This document shows positions 17,341 through 26,064 of a DNA stretch of 64,000 nt, in pieces (positions within the stretch are counted from its first letter, which is position 1; each line of letters opens with the position of its first letter). The DNA lies in the NCBI GenBank assembly GCA_051877705.1, contig JBJEJD010000039.1:1-64000 (forward strand). The letters run 5' to 3'. A model generated the notes under the pieces. The model searched no databases and was not told the DNA's origin. It worked only from the letters and a program-made list of their open reading frames with translations. Origin of the DNA: Coprococcus_A sp051877705. Lineage in GTDB: Bacteria > Bacillota > Clostridia > Lachnospirales > Lachnospiraceae. A program made the position numbers and the translations under genes.

Positions 17341-17538
17341 TTACAGGTAAGGTAAAATCTTCTTCATTACCTTTGCGTTAGTTGCATCTGTCATTGTTGC
17401 ATGTCTGAGATTTCTCTTTCTCTTAGCAGACTTCTTTGTTAAGATATGGCTCTTATAAGCTTTCATTCTCTTTAACTGACCAGTACCTGTTTTTTTGAAA
17501 CGCTTTGCAGCTGCTCTACTTGTTTTTACCTTTGGCAT
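17341..17538 (-). CDS. rpmI: 50S ribosomal protein L35
   Basis: 65 residues, starting MPKVKTSRAAAKRFKKTGTGQLKR, with the conserved basic core KSHILTKKSAKRKRNLR. Second gene of the infC operon, 29 bases after infC and 24 before rplT. Start supported by AAGGAGGAC upstream. Confidence 0.97.
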   Translation of the reverse strand: MPKVKTSRAAAKRFKKTGTGQLKRMKAYKSHILTKKSAKRKRNLRHATMTDATNAKVMKKILPYL

Positions 17539-17567
17539 TTTAATGTCCTCCTTAATATGAAAATGGT

Positions 17568-18077
17568 CTAATTACGTTTTTCAACTAAAAACATAACCAT
17601 GCTCTTACCTTCCAGCTTGGCAGGTTTGTCAATTACCGCAACATCAGATAACTGCTGAGCAAAGTCTTCAAGAATCGTCTTGCCGACTGCGGTATGAGCC
17701 AGCTCACGTCCTCTGAAGCGGACAGCGACCTTTACCTTGTTGCCGCCGGATACAAACTTTCTTGCCTGATTCACCTTTGTATTCAGGTCATTCGTATCAA
17801 TGTTCGGTGACAGGCGGATCTCTTTGACTTCGATAACCTTCTGTTTCTTCCTTGCTTCCTTTTCCTTACGCGCCTGTTCATATCTGTACTTACCATAGTC
17901 GATAATTTTACATACAGGCGGTTTGGCCGTAGGAGCAATCTTCACCAAATCCAGATTAGCCTCTCTGGCTAACTTCATTGCATCCCTGGCTGACATGATA
18001 CCTAACTGTTCGCCGTCTTCCCCAATCAGGCGGATCTCCCGGTCCCTGATCTGCTCATTAATCATTAATTCGCTAAT
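17568..18077 (-). CDS. infC: Translation initiation factor IF-3, probable ATT start
   Basis: 169 residues with the start proposed here. The protein runs ISELMINEQIRDREIRLIGEDGEQLG through the linker to the C-terminal 30S-binding domain (RLSPNIDTNDLN ... KVKVAVRFRGRE). GGAGG lies 8 bases before ATT at 18077, whereas the in-frame ATG at 18092 overlaps that same GGAGG and the ATG at 18065 has no site. An ATT start is the known way IF3 limits its own synthesis in several bacteria. First gene of the operon, preceded by an L20-type leader. Confidence 0.93.
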   Translation of the reverse strand: MSELMINEQIRDREIRLIGEDGEQLGIMSARDAMKLAREANLDLVKIAPTAKPPVCKIIDYGKYRYEQARKEKEARKKQKVIEVKEIRLSPNIDTNDLNTKVNQARKFVSGGNKVKVAVRFRGRELAHTAVGKTILEDFAQQLSDVAVIDKPAKLEGKSMVMFLVEKRN

Positions 18078-18092
18078 AACTGACACCTCCAT

Positions 18093-18272
18093 GTCTTATG
18101 ACTTTATTCATAACATTGAACACTGAAAAAAATGGTGAGCAGAAGCCTACTCACCATTTAAGACACTTATTGTGTAAAAAACTTAAATATGAACCCAAGT
18201 CATCTGAAATGCTAAGGTGAGAGTGAGTACTCTGCTTTCTTGTAACAGTGTTGTGTCTGATGCACAACCTGT
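18093..18272 (-). ncRNA. L20-type leader with attenuator upstream of infC
   Basis: About 180 bases between the promoter and infC. Structures on the minus strand: an early hairpin GTTGTG/CACAAC, a middle segment with the CACTCTCACC-type sequence seen in Firmicute infC leaders, and a strong intrinsic terminator AAATGGTGAG/CTCACCATTT followed by seven T residues (18130-18159 plus tail). The arrangement fits L20-controlled transcription attenuation. Confidence 0.82.
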
Positions 18273-18275
18273 ATT

Positions 18276-18304
18276 ATGATAACACCTTCCGAACTATTTG
18301 TCAA
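18276..18304 (-). promoter_or_regulatory. Promoter of the infC operon
   Basis: TTGACA (18304-18299) and TATCAT (18281-18276) with a 17-base spacer, just upstream of the leader. Confidence 0.82.
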
Positions 18305-18326
18305 CACAAAATTTGATTTCTAGTCT

Positions 18327-20282
18327 TTATTTTTCTGTTACTTCCTGACGGATTTCTTTTGTGCGGATTTCTTTGCAAATAGCATCGATAAATTCGCCAA
18401 GCGGCTTCACGCCTTCATCACCGGCGAAACGACTTCTGACAGATACAGTATGATCTGCCTCTTCCTGCTGTCCTACAACAAGCATATACGGCAGCTTATC
18501 CATTCTCGCTTCACGAATCTTAAAGCCGATCTTCTCTGCTCTCTCGTCTACCTCTGCATCGATACCATTCGCTCTCAGTTCCCTCAGCACTTCATTGGCA
18601 TATGCTGAATATTTCTCAGAAATAGGCAGCACACGTACCTGTTCCGGACACAGCCATGTCGGGAATTTACCGGCATATTTCTCAATGAGCCATGCCAGTG
18701 TTCTCTCATAGCAGCCGATGGATGTTCTATGGATGATGTAAGGACGGACCTTCGCGCCATTCTGATCAATGAAATACATATCGAACTGTTCAGCCAGAAG
18801 GGCATCCCACTGAATTGTAATCATTGTATCTTCCTTACCATAAACATTCTTGGCATTGATGTCCACCTTTGGTCCATAGAAGGCAGCCTCACCCACATCC
18901 TCAACAAAAGGAATATTCAGTTCTGTCAGGACATCACGGATATGCTGTTCAGTCTCGTTCCAGACCTCCGGTTCACCAATATATTTCTCACTGTTATCAG
19001 GATCCCATTTGGACAGATGATAAGTTACATCATCATTGAGTCCCAGTGTTGTAAGACAATATTTAGCCAGCGCCAGGCATCCCTTGAACTCTTCTACCAT
19101 CTGGTCAGGACGCACGATCAGATGACCCTCTGAAATGGTAAACTGTCGAACACGGGTCAGACCATGCATCTCACCGGAATCCTCATTACGGAATAATGTG
19201 GATGTCTCGCCATAACGCAAAGGCAGATCACGATAGCTATGCTGTGTGGCCTTATAAACGTAATACTGGAAAGGACATGTCATCGGGCGCAGAGCAAAAA
19301 CCTCTTTATCCTTCTCCTCATCTCCAAGGACAAACATACCCTCCTTATAATGATCCCAATGACCAGAAATCTTATACAAATCACTTTTAGCCATCAGAGG
19401 GGTCTTCGTACGAACATAACCCCATTCTTTATCCTCCAGATCCTCAATCCATCGCTGAAGCTTCTGAACAATTTTAACGCCTTTCGGCATCAGCAGAGGC
19501 AGTCCCTGACCGACAACATCCACAGTAGTAAACAATTCCATCTCACGACCAAGCTTATTATGATCGCGACGTTTTGCGTCCTCCATCCGCTCCAGATGAG
19601 CAGCCAGATCATCCTTCTTGGTATAGGCAGTACCATAGATTCTCTGGAGACGGGCTTTATTAGAATCTCCTCTCCAGTACGCCATAGAAGAAGATGTCAG
19701 TTTGAAGGCTTTGATATTCTTCATATTCATCAAATGAGGTCCCGCACACAGGTCGATATATTCTCCCTGCTGATAAAAGGAAATAACTGCATCCTCAGGC
19801 AAATCCTGAATAAGCTCTACCTTATAAGTCTCCGCTCTCTTCTCCATCAGAGCAATAGCCTCTTCTCTTGGCAGTTCAAAACGTACAATCTCCGGATTCT
19901 CCTTGATAATCTTCTTCATTTCCTTTTCAATATTATCCAGATCGTCTCTTGACAACGGATCAATATCAAAATCATAATAGAAACCATCCTCAATGGACGG
20001 ACCAATCGCACATTTTGCATTCGGATACAGACGCTTAATGGCCTGAGCCAGAACATGAGATGTGGTATGTCTGAAAGCACCACGACCCTCAGGATCATTA
20101 AATGTCAGAATATTCAATTCACAGTCCTTATCGATAACTGTTCTTAAATCTTCAACCTTTCCGTCAATTTCACAGGCACAGGCATTTCTTGCTAAACCTT
20201 CCGAAATATCCTTTGCGATATCAATGGCTCTCATGGAAGATTCATAAATCTTTTCTGAGCCGTCTTTCAGTGTAATTTTCAT
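18327..20282 (-). CDS. thrS: Threonyl-tRNA synthetase
   Basis: 651 residues, class II synthetase. Domains in order: TGS (MKITLKDGSEKIYES...), the editing domain with HTTSHVLAQA and the CAGPHL zinc-like site, the catalytic core (PMTCPFQYYVYK, LPLRYGE, GLTRVRQFTISEGH, HRTSIGCYERT) and the anticodon-binding domain. The start at 20282 follows GGAGG by 8 bases; the longer open frame to 20453 runs into the T-box RNA and is not real. Expression is set by tRNA-Thr charging through the T-box upstream. Confidence 0.97.
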   Translation of the reverse strand: MKITLKDGSEKIYESSMRAIDIAKDISEGLARNACACEIDGKVEDLRTVIDKDCELNILTFNDPEGRGAFRHTTSHVLAQAIKRLYPNAKCAIGPSIEDGFYYDFDIDPLSRDDLDNIEKEMKKIIKENPEIVRFELPREEAIALMEKRAETYKVELIQDLPEDAVISFYQQGEYIDLCAGPHLMNMKNIKAFKLTSSSMAYWRGDSNKARLQRIYGTAYTKKDDLAAHLERMEDAKRRDHNKLGREMELFTTVDVVGQGLPLLMPKGVKIVQKLQRWIEDLEDKEWGYVRTKTPLMAKSDLYKISGHWDHYKEGMFVLGDEEKDKEVFALRPMTCPFQYYVYKATQHSYRDLPLRYGETSTLFRNEDSGEMHGLTRVRQFTISEGHLIVRPDQMVEEFKGCLALAKYCLTTLGLNDDVTYHLSKWDPDNSEKYIGEPEVWNETEQHIRDVLTELNIPFVEDVGEAAFYGPKVDINAKNVYGKEDTMITIQWDALLAEQFDMYFIDQNGAKVRPYIIHRTSIGCYERTLAWLIEKYAGKFPTWLCPEQVRVLPISEKYSAYANEVLRELRANGIDAEVDERAEKIGFKIREARMDKLPYMLVVGQQEEADHTVSVRSRFAGDEGVKPLGEFIDAICKEIRTKEIRQEVTEK

Positions 20283-20383
20283 GTCATTACCTCCTTCATA
20301 TGTCAAACAACCGGTTCGGATACAGATTAGTATCCATTGCAATCTGCCGGAGGCTTTTTTATGACACCGGCAACAAATCTGTT

Positions 20384-20618
20384 CCGGTGTAACAAAAAAA
20401 GCCCCCGTCTGCATGCAATAACAGACAGGGGCGAGTAATTCCCGCGGTTCCACCCTTATTTGGAATCTTCATTCTGATTATAACGTCATCAACGGGCTGG
20501 ATTGGAGCCACTCCGAGTTAGTTTTCGACCGCTTCCTATAAGGTTGATTTCAGCAGACACAACCCTCTCTGATATATTCCACGATGTACTCTTCTCATCA
20601 ACGTGTTAACTTAATTTC
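20384..20618 (-). promoter_or_regulatory. T-box leader of thrS
   Basis: The minus-strand RNA carries the T-box core AAGGGTGGAACCGCGGG (antiterminator, near 20441-20457) followed by the terminator GCCCCTGTCTG/CAGACGGGGGC and a run of seven T (to about 20394). Upstream stem I features (GATGAGAAGAGTA, CAGAGAGGG) are visible. A second hairpin ACACCGG/CCGGTGT lies further downstream. I could not fix the specifier codon with certainty; ACT near 20525 is a candidate. Confidence 0.92.
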
Positions 20619-20632
20619 ATTCTGATTATAAC
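20468..20632 (-). repeat. 17-bp direct repeat: thrS -10 region duplicated inside the T-box leader
   Basis: GTTATAATCAGAATGAA on the minus strand occurs exactly at 20632-20616 (containing the promoter -10) and again at 20484-20468 (inside the leader, just before the antiterminator). The two copies are 148 bases apart. Confidence 0.85.
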
Positions 20633-20652
20633 ACTGAATTCAACTTTGTCAA
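20625..20652 (-). promoter_or_regulatory. Promoter of thrS
   Basis: TTGACA (20652-20647) and TATAAT (20630-20625) with a 16-base spacer; transcription would start near 20618 at the beginning of the T-box RNA. Confidence 0.8.
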
Positions 20653-20665
20653 GGGAGATTTGGCT

Positions 20666-21367
20666 CTATTCTGTTTTCTTAAGTGTGTTGTATATATTCT
20701 GCATCCGAAGATCCGTCCCTGCGATGACATCAGAACATTCCTTTAATTCCTGGGCAATTTCATCCGATACCGGTCCATCGGTTTTATATTTCAGTTGATG
20801 CTCAAGGCTTGCCCAGAAGTCCATGGCAATCGTCCTGATCTGAACCTCTACCTTTAACGGTTTACAGCCATCCGAGAAGAAAACCGGAATCTGTACTACC
20901 AGATGCAGGCTGCGATAGCCATTTGGCTTCGGATTAGCTATATAATCCTTTATTTCCAGCACGGTAATATCATTCTGAGAAGTCAGCATATCCGCAACCA
21001 TATAGATATCCTGTACATAACTGCAGATAACCCGGATTCCCGCCACATCATGAAGATTCTCCTCCACTGACTGCAATGTGACAGGATAGCCCCTTCTCTG
21101 CAGTTTCTCAATGATACTTGCCGGTTTTTTAACACGATATTTGATATAGGCAATAGGATTATGACTCCTTTTTACCTGGAATTCATCATTCAAAACTTCC
21201 AGCTTCGTACGTACCTCCCGGATAGCACTGCTGTACATCATCATCAGCTCTTCGAACTGCTTGGCTACTTCTCTGAAAGCGCCAATATTTTCAGCAAAAT
21301 CTATATCCTGAAGAACGACCGTCTCCAGATCCAACCCCTTTTCAATTGCCACTGTACTTTCTTCCAT
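20666..21367 (-). CDS. GTP pyrophosphokinase, RelQ/YjbM-like small alarmone synthetase
   Basis: 233 residues with a single RelA/SpoT synthetase domain and no hydrolase or regulatory domains. Conserved parts: HNPIAYIKYRVKKPASIIEKLQRRGYP, DVAGIRVICSYVQDIY, YIANPKPNGYRSLH, VEVQIRTIAMDFWASLEHQLKYK. It makes (p)ppGpp from ATP and GDP/GTP under envelope or other stress. GAGGAGG precedes the ATG. It sits between pta and thrS in the same orientation, with a terminator before pta's end, so it is its own unit. Confidence 0.92.
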   Translation of the reverse strand: MEESTVAIEKGLDLETVVLQDIDFAENIGAFREVAKQFEELMMMYSSAIREVRTKLEVLNDEFQVKRSHNPIAYIKYRVKKPASIIEKLQRRGYPVTLQSVEENLHDVAGIRVICSYVQDIYMVADMLTSQNDITVLEIKDYIANPKPNGYRSLHLVVQIPVFFSDGCKPLKVEVQIRTIAMDFWASLEHQLKYKTDGPVSDEIAQELKECSDVIAGTDLRMQNIYNTLKKTE

Positions 21368-21444
21368 CCCTGCCTCCTCTGTTAATAAAAAAACAATTAA
21401 TTTAGTAAACCTGTATCCCTTATATTATACTGCTATTTACAGAA

Positions 21445-21503
21445 AAAAGCCATATCATGCCGGTCAGGAATATTCATATCCTGAACAACATGATACGGCT
21501 TTT
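21445..21503. terminator. Terminator of pta
   Basis: AAAAGCCATATCATG (21445-21459) and CATGATACGGCTTTT (21489-21503) form a long stem with one mismatch; an inner inverted repeat (CAGGAATATTCATATCCTG) extends it. On the minus strand it ends in TTTTTT. Confidence 0.85.
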
Positions 21504-21522
21504 CAGATTCATCTATTATCAA

Positions 21523-22521
21523 TTAGTCAGCCAGAGCAGCTGTAATGATAGCCATGGAATAAACCTCCTCAGCATTGCATCCACGGGACAAATCGTTAAT
21601 CGGAGCATTCAGACCCAGGAGAATAGGACCATATGCTTCGAAATTACCAAAGCGCTGAGCAATCTTGTAACCGATATTACCTGCATTGATATCCGGGAAA
21701 ATAAATACATTGGCATGACCTGCAACTTCGCTGTTCGGGCATTTTGTACGTGCAACACGCGGAGAAACAGCAGCGTCAAACTGAAGTTCACCTTCTACAG
21801 GAAGATCCGGATTCTTTGCCTTTGTCATCTTAGCTGCCTCGCGCATCTTATCAACATCTTCGCCTTTGCCTGAACCAAATGTAGAGTAACTCAGGAATGC
21901 AACCTTTGGATCAATACCGAAGATCTTACCACATTCAGCTGTCTCTGTTGCGATCTCCACCAGTTCTTCAGCTGTTGGCTTAATGTTGATGGCACAGTCA
22001 CCCATTGCCAGTACAACTCTCTCACCTGTAGCAGCAGGACGTACCATGATGAAACAGGAAGAAACGATCTTGTTGCCCGGTTTTGTCTTGATCAGCTGCA
22101 ATGCAGGACGTACTGTATCGGCTGTGGAATAGGTAGCACCGCCGAGAAGGGCATCTGCAACACCCATCTTTACAAGCATCGTACCGAAATAGTTGCCCTG
22201 GCTTAAGATCTTACGAGCTTCATCCGGCTGCATATTCTTGCCCTTACGCAGCTCACAGAACATCTCAACCATTTCATCCATTCTATCGAAATGATCAGGA
22301 TCAACAATGACTGCGCCTCTGATATTATAACCATATTCCTCTGCAGCTTCCAGTACCTCTTCCGGATTACCGACAAGAATAGGTGTCAGGAAATTGGAAG
22401 CCAGCAGACGTGAAGCAGCTTCAAGAATACGCTCGTCTGTACCTTCTGTAAATACTATCTTCTTCGGGTCCTGTTTTAATTTATTAATCATCATACGGAA
22501 ACCCTGCATATTTTTGCTCAT
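21523..22521 (-). CDS. pta: Phosphate acetyltransferase
   Basis: 332 residues, single-domain Pta. It interconverts acetyl-CoA and acetyl phosphate in acetate fermentation. Conserved parts include IVFTEGTDERILEAASRL near the N-terminus, ALLGGATYSTADTVRPALQ, the SSCFIM segment and LPVEGELQFDAAVSP. AAGGAGG precedes the ATG. The partner ackA is not adjacent. A weak promoter (TTGCAA/TAAATT, 16-base spacer, 22596-22569) and, further up, a 19-bp palindrome are possible control sites. Confidence 0.95.
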   Translation of the reverse strand: MSKNMQGFRMMINKLKQDPKKIVFTEGTDERILEAASRLLASNFLTPILVGNPEEVLEAAEEYGYNIRGAVIVDPDHFDRMDEMVEMFCELRKGKNMQPDEARKILSQGNYFGTMLVKMGVADALLGGATYSTADTVRPALQLIKTKPGNKIVSSCFIMVRPAATGERVVLAMGDCAINIKPTAEELVEIATETAECGKIFGIDPKVAFLSYSTFGSGKGEDVDKMREAAKMTKAKNPDLPVEGELQFDAAVSPRVARTKCPNSEVAGHANVFIFPDINAGNIGYKIAQRFGNFEAYGPILLGLNAPINDLSRGCNAEEVYSMAIITAALAD

Positions 22522-22647
22522 ATATGTTCCTCCTTAACAATATGTCCTCAGACATTCTCACAATATATAATTTATCACTTTTTTTCCAGATTGCAATGGC
22601 TTAGACGATAATTAAAAAATTAACAAAAATTTTCACTTTTTTTGTAC

Positions 22648-22666
22648 AAATTGGTCAGACCAATTT
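22648..22666. promoter_or_regulatory. 19-bp perfect palindrome resembling a GntR/PdhR-type operator
   Basis: AAATTGGTCAGACCAATTT overlaps the phnE stop codon and lies about 50 bases upstream of the probable pta promoter. The core AATTGGTnnnACCAATT equals the consensus of PdhR/LldR-type FadR-subfamily regulators. No such regulator is encoded in the window. Confidence 0.55.
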
Positions 22667-24185
22667 ATCTTTTTGATACTTTTGCCGAAAAAACATCCGC
22701 GGCCAACACAAGTATCAACAACCCCAGCAGATAAGCCCCAGCCATGTTCCAGACATAACCGTTCATCGAAAAAAGCAGCGGTGCACCAATACCGCCGGCG
22801 CCGACAAATCCCAGCACTGAGGCATCTCTCAGATTGACATCCAACCGATACCAGACATCTGCTGCCAGCGCTTTCCTGCATTCCGGCCAAACAACATGAC
22901 GCATACGGGCAGCCCATCCGCAGCCCATCGTTCGGAAAGCTGCCAGTAATTCCCGATCAGTCCGATCCAGCGTATTGATGAACATACGGCAGCACATACC
23001 AAAGCTCAATAATGCCATCGTCATCACACCGGCAAAGGCTCCAGGTCCAGTCACTCTTATAAAAATCAAACCGGCAATGATTGCCGGGAGTGTTCGGACC
23101 GCCGCTGCCAGAATCCTCATACAAAATGCCGGAACCCGCGGGGATATAGCGTAACTGCCTATCATTGCAGCAGGAAGAGCCAGCAGTGCTCCGATGGCAG
23201 TACCTCCAATGGCAATGCAGAGAGTTTCCAGAAGCAGCCATGGTACGCCATTGCCTGTCATATTCAATATCAATGACCAGTCCGGATGCAAAAGGCCATC
23301 AACAATCCCTGCCAGTATCCTTCCTCCCTTTTCAGGAATCCCATTCCATTCCATGCCTGACAAACTCCACCCTGTGACAGCAAGACCTGCAGTCACCAGC
23401 AAATATCTGACGGATGTCTTCATGCTCTCAGGCTCCTTTAACTTTATACGCAGATATTCACCTGTCTGCTCAACAAACAGTACAACAACAAATAACAGCA
23501 GCAGAATCATACCCGTCTTGGCATATTCCCGCCACGCAATCTTTTCATTCAACAGAAGCCCCACGCCTCCGGCTCCCACATATCCCAGAATAGCAGCATG
23601 ACGAATATTAATCTCCAGAGCATACAAACTGTCTGAAAGATATACGGGCAGCAGCTTCGGCCACACAGAATGTCTGAAAACCGCCATCCTTCCGTTCCCT
23701 GCGGCCAGAAGGGCTTCAAAAGCCGTATAATCCATATGATCCAGCTTCTCCCAGGTCATACGGGCCACAATACCAAAAGTAAAAAAAGCAATGGCTGAAG
23801 TTCCGGCCAAAGCCCCCGTTCCGAGAATAAATGATGCGGCCAGCGCTGCTACCAAAACAGGGATCGCCCTGATTACATTTACCAGACATCGCAAAGTAAT
23901 CGCCAGCCCCCGGTTACCGGTTATTCTGGGACATGCCAGTGCTCCCACAGGTAATGCCAGAAAAGCTCCCACAAAACTTCCTGCGATGGACATTTTCACA
24001 GTGGCTGCTAAAGGATGCAGAATTTTGGGAATATAGGATATCTCCGGCGGGATCATCTGTCCAAGTATAACAAAAGCCTGTCCGCCCCTTTTTAACAGAA
24101 CAGTCAGGCTAAAACCGCAGAACCACAGAGACAGCAGAACTACAGCCGGAATCAGACATCGCCTGATTACATTCACAGTTCTCAT
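22665..24185 (-). CDS. phnE: Phosphonate-type ABC transporter permease, two fused PhnE domains
   Basis: 506 residues made of two homologous permease halves (about 1-255 and 256-506). Each half has the binding-protein-dependent transport signature: EALLAAGNGRMAVFRHSVWP and AAFRTMGCGWAARMRHVVWP, and ends with a GYVGAGGVG or GFVGAGGIG motif. Many organisms encode one PhnE that dimerises or two separate ones; here both are in one chain. It overlaps phnC by 4 bases (ATGA). With PhnC and PhnD it should import phosphonate, phosphite or a related anion; no phosphonate-degrading gene is in the window. Confidence 0.92.
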   Translation of the reverse strand: MRTVNVIRRCLIPAVVLLSLWFCGFSLTVLLKRGGQAFVILGQMIPPEISYIPKILHPLAATVKMSIAGSFVGAFLALPVGALACPRITGNRGLAITLRCLVNVIRAIPVLVAALAASFILGTGALAGTSAIAFFTFGIVARMTWEKLDHMDYTAFEALLAAGNGRMAVFRHSVWPKLLPVYLSDSLYALEINIRHAAILGYVGAGGVGLLLNEKIAWREYAKTGMILLLLFVVVLFVEQTGEYLRIKLKEPESMKTSVRYLLVTAGLAVTGWSLSGMEWNGIPEKGGRILAGIVDGLLHPDWSLILNMTGNGVPWLLLETLCIAIGGTAIGALLALPAAMIGSYAISPRVPAFCMRILAAAVRTLPAIIAGLIFIRVTGPGAFAGVMTMALLSFGMCCRMFINTLDRTDRELLAAFRTMGCGWAARMRHVVWPECRKALAADVWYRLDVNLRDASVLGFVGAGGIGAPLLFSMNGYVWNMAGAYLLGLLILVLAADVFSAKVSKR

Positions 24186-24928
24186 GTCACCGGCTCCTTC
24201 CCGTAAATTGCATCAAGCACGTCTCCATCCAGTTCCTTCGGGCTGCCATCGAACAGAATCTTTCCCTCCCGCAGTCCGATCACTCTGTCAGAAACCTCTG
24301 CTGCCTGTGTCACATTATGACTGTTCATAATGATCGTCATCCCCTGTTCCTGCTGCATCTTTTTGAGAAGAGCCAATATAGCATCCGCATTGACCGGATC
24401 AAGAGAAGCCACAGGTTCATCCGCCAGCAAAAGGGAGCAATGCTGCATCAATGCCCTGGCAATGGCTGTTCTCTGCTGTTCACCGCCGGATAACAGGGCA
24501 GCCCTTTGACCTGCTTTGTCTAAAAGCCCCACCTTGTCCAGACATTCCATGCCCTCCCGACATGCCTCATCCGGAAAGCATCCTGTCATCATCCGCCAGA
24601 AGGGATACTCATAAAGACGTGCGTTCAGTACATTCTCCAGAGCCGTTGTCTCATTAACAAGACAGAAATTCTGGAATATCATACCGATTTTTCTCTGTAT
24701 TTCTCTCTTCTGTCTCCCTTTCGCTGCAGAAATACATCTGCCGTCCACCAGAATCTTTCCTTCTGTTACCTGCAGCATCCCATTGATGCAGCGCAGCAGT
24801 GTAGATTTCCCTGCCCCGCTTGGACCAATGACAGAAACAAAACTTCCCTTCTCCACATGCAATGAAACCGAATGTACTCCGGTTCCATTGCTGTCATATT
24901 GTTTTGTTATATTCTCAAGTATAACCAT
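24182..24928 (-). CDS. phnC: Phosphonate-type ABC transporter ATP-binding protein
   Basis: 248 residues. Walker A is GPSGAGKST, the Q-loop is IFQNFCLVNETTALENVLNARL (typical of PhnC), the signature is LSGGEQQR, and Walker B is LLADEPVASLDP. It powers the fused PhnE permease. It starts 9 bases after phnD and overlaps phnE by 4 bases, so the three genes are one transcription unit. Confidence 0.94.
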   Translation of the reverse strand: MVILENITKQYDSNGTGVHSVSLHVEKGSFVSVIGPSGAGKSTLLRCINGMLQVTEGKILVDGRCISAAKGRQKREIQRKIGMIFQNFCLVNETTALENVLNARLYEYPFWRMMTGCFPDEACREGMECLDKVGLLDKAGQRAALLSGGEQQRTAIARALMQHCSLLLADEPVASLDPVNADAILALLKKMQQEQGMTIIMNSHNVTQAAEVSDRVIGLREGKILFDGSPKELDGDVLDAIYGKEPVT

Positions 24929-24937
24929 TTGACACCA

Positions 24938-26038
24938 CTACTGTAATTCTTTTAGCAGAGCCTGCGCATCGCGCTCTCCGTCATAATCCCCGGAATTTGC
25001 TCTGACATAGCCTTTATGTGAAAACGTGGAAATAATCTTCAGGCCTTCCTCCGTCTCGCCAATGGAAATCAGAGAATCCGCCAACGCTTCCTTAAAATCA
25101 TCCGTCATGATTTCTGAAGCCTTACTGACACTGATCGTATCATTATAAATACCTTCTGTCACACCAATGACATTGGTATCTTCCCAGACAGAATTCTCTC
25201 CGCCAAAATCTGTCTGCCATTGGTCAGCAAATTTATTCTGTACATGTCCAAAGCTCACCAGAATATCCGCCTGACCCGATGCAAGCCTTGCCATACTGGT
25301 AGCATAGGAATCAGATTCAATCACATGAGAGAGATCATTAATCCCTTTACCATATCTGTCTAACAGCCAGAGACTTGGATAAATATAGCCCGATGCAGAT
25401 GACGCACTCATGACAGCCCATGTGGCATCGTCCAGATCTTCCCATGACAATTCCCCGCCATTATTAACCTTATCAGCCAGAGCCCTTCCCTTATCACTCG
25501 GCCCCGCCAGAATAACAGAACGATAATATTTTGACATTTCACCTGTATAGGTTCCCTCGCTGCCGTCATTCCAGTCTGCAGGATTCTCCGAATCCTTACT
25601 ATATGCTGAACGAAGAGCCGTCAGCAATACCTCACATTCATTATCATATAATACATATGTACCGCCGGATATAAAACCGACATCGGCCGTACCTGCACTT
25701 AATGCCTCTCCGACAGCCTCATAAGAAGCGCCTACAGACATGTTGACTTCATCTACTTCATAGCCTCTCTGTGCCAGTTCTTTTCTGAGTATCTCTTCCA
25801 ACGGTTCCGTTGCAGCCAGAATTGTCTCCGAAGCATCATAAGGTGCAAAAGCGATCTTCAGTTCTTTAATTGAAGTTACAGTTTCACCCTGTTCAGATTC
25901 TGCCTGAGCCATTGTCTCTCCGGCATTTTCGCTTTCTGTTTTTACAGTCTCTTTCTCTTTAACACTTCCCTGACCACAGGCCGTACATAAAAGCATAACG
26001 GTAATCAGCAGACCCGCAGCCCACTTCATCTTTTTCAT
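24938..26038 (-). CDS. phnD: PhnD-like phosphate/phosphonate-binding lipoprotein
   Basis: 366 residues. The N-terminus is a lipoprotein signal (KKMKWAAGLLITVMLLCTAC) with Cys21 as the likely lipidated residue, then a Ser/Thr/Glu-rich linker and a PhnD-type periplasmic-binding fold (LKIAFAPYDASETILAATEPLEE ... SVGASYEAVGEALSAGTADVGFISG). It captures the ligand outside the membrane and delivers it to PhnE. The insert around residues 160-200 is longer than usual. It starts 26 bases after murF, so it may be read from the ddl-murF promoter. Confidence 0.9.
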   Translation of the reverse strand: MKKMKWAAGLLITVMLLCTACGQGSVKEKETVKTESENAGETMAQAESEQGETVTSIKELKIAFAPYDASETILAATEPLEEILRKELAQRGYEVDEVNMSVGASYEAVGEALSAGTADVGFISGGTYVLYDNECEVLLTALRSAYSKDSENPADWNDGSEGTYTGEMSKYYRSVILAGPSDKGRALADKVNNGGELSWEDLDDATWAVMSASSASGYIYPSLWLLDRYGKGINDLSHVIESDSYATSMARLASGQADILVSFGHVQNKFADQWQTDFGGENSVWEDTNVIGVTEGIYNDTISVSKASEIMTDDFKEALADSLISIGETEEGLKIISTFSHKGYVRANSGDYDGERDAQALLKELQ

Positions 26039-26064
26039 TTTCTCTCCATCCCTTCAAATATCTG

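Noticed and set aside
20283..20453. 57-residue N-terminal extension of ThrS
   Set aside because: It lies in the T-box terminator and leader; the real start has GGAGG 8 bases upstream at 20282.
22665..26038. Phosphonate degradation locus
   Set aside because: Only the importer genes are present; no C-P lyase, phosphonatase or ptxD is visible, so only transport can be claimed.
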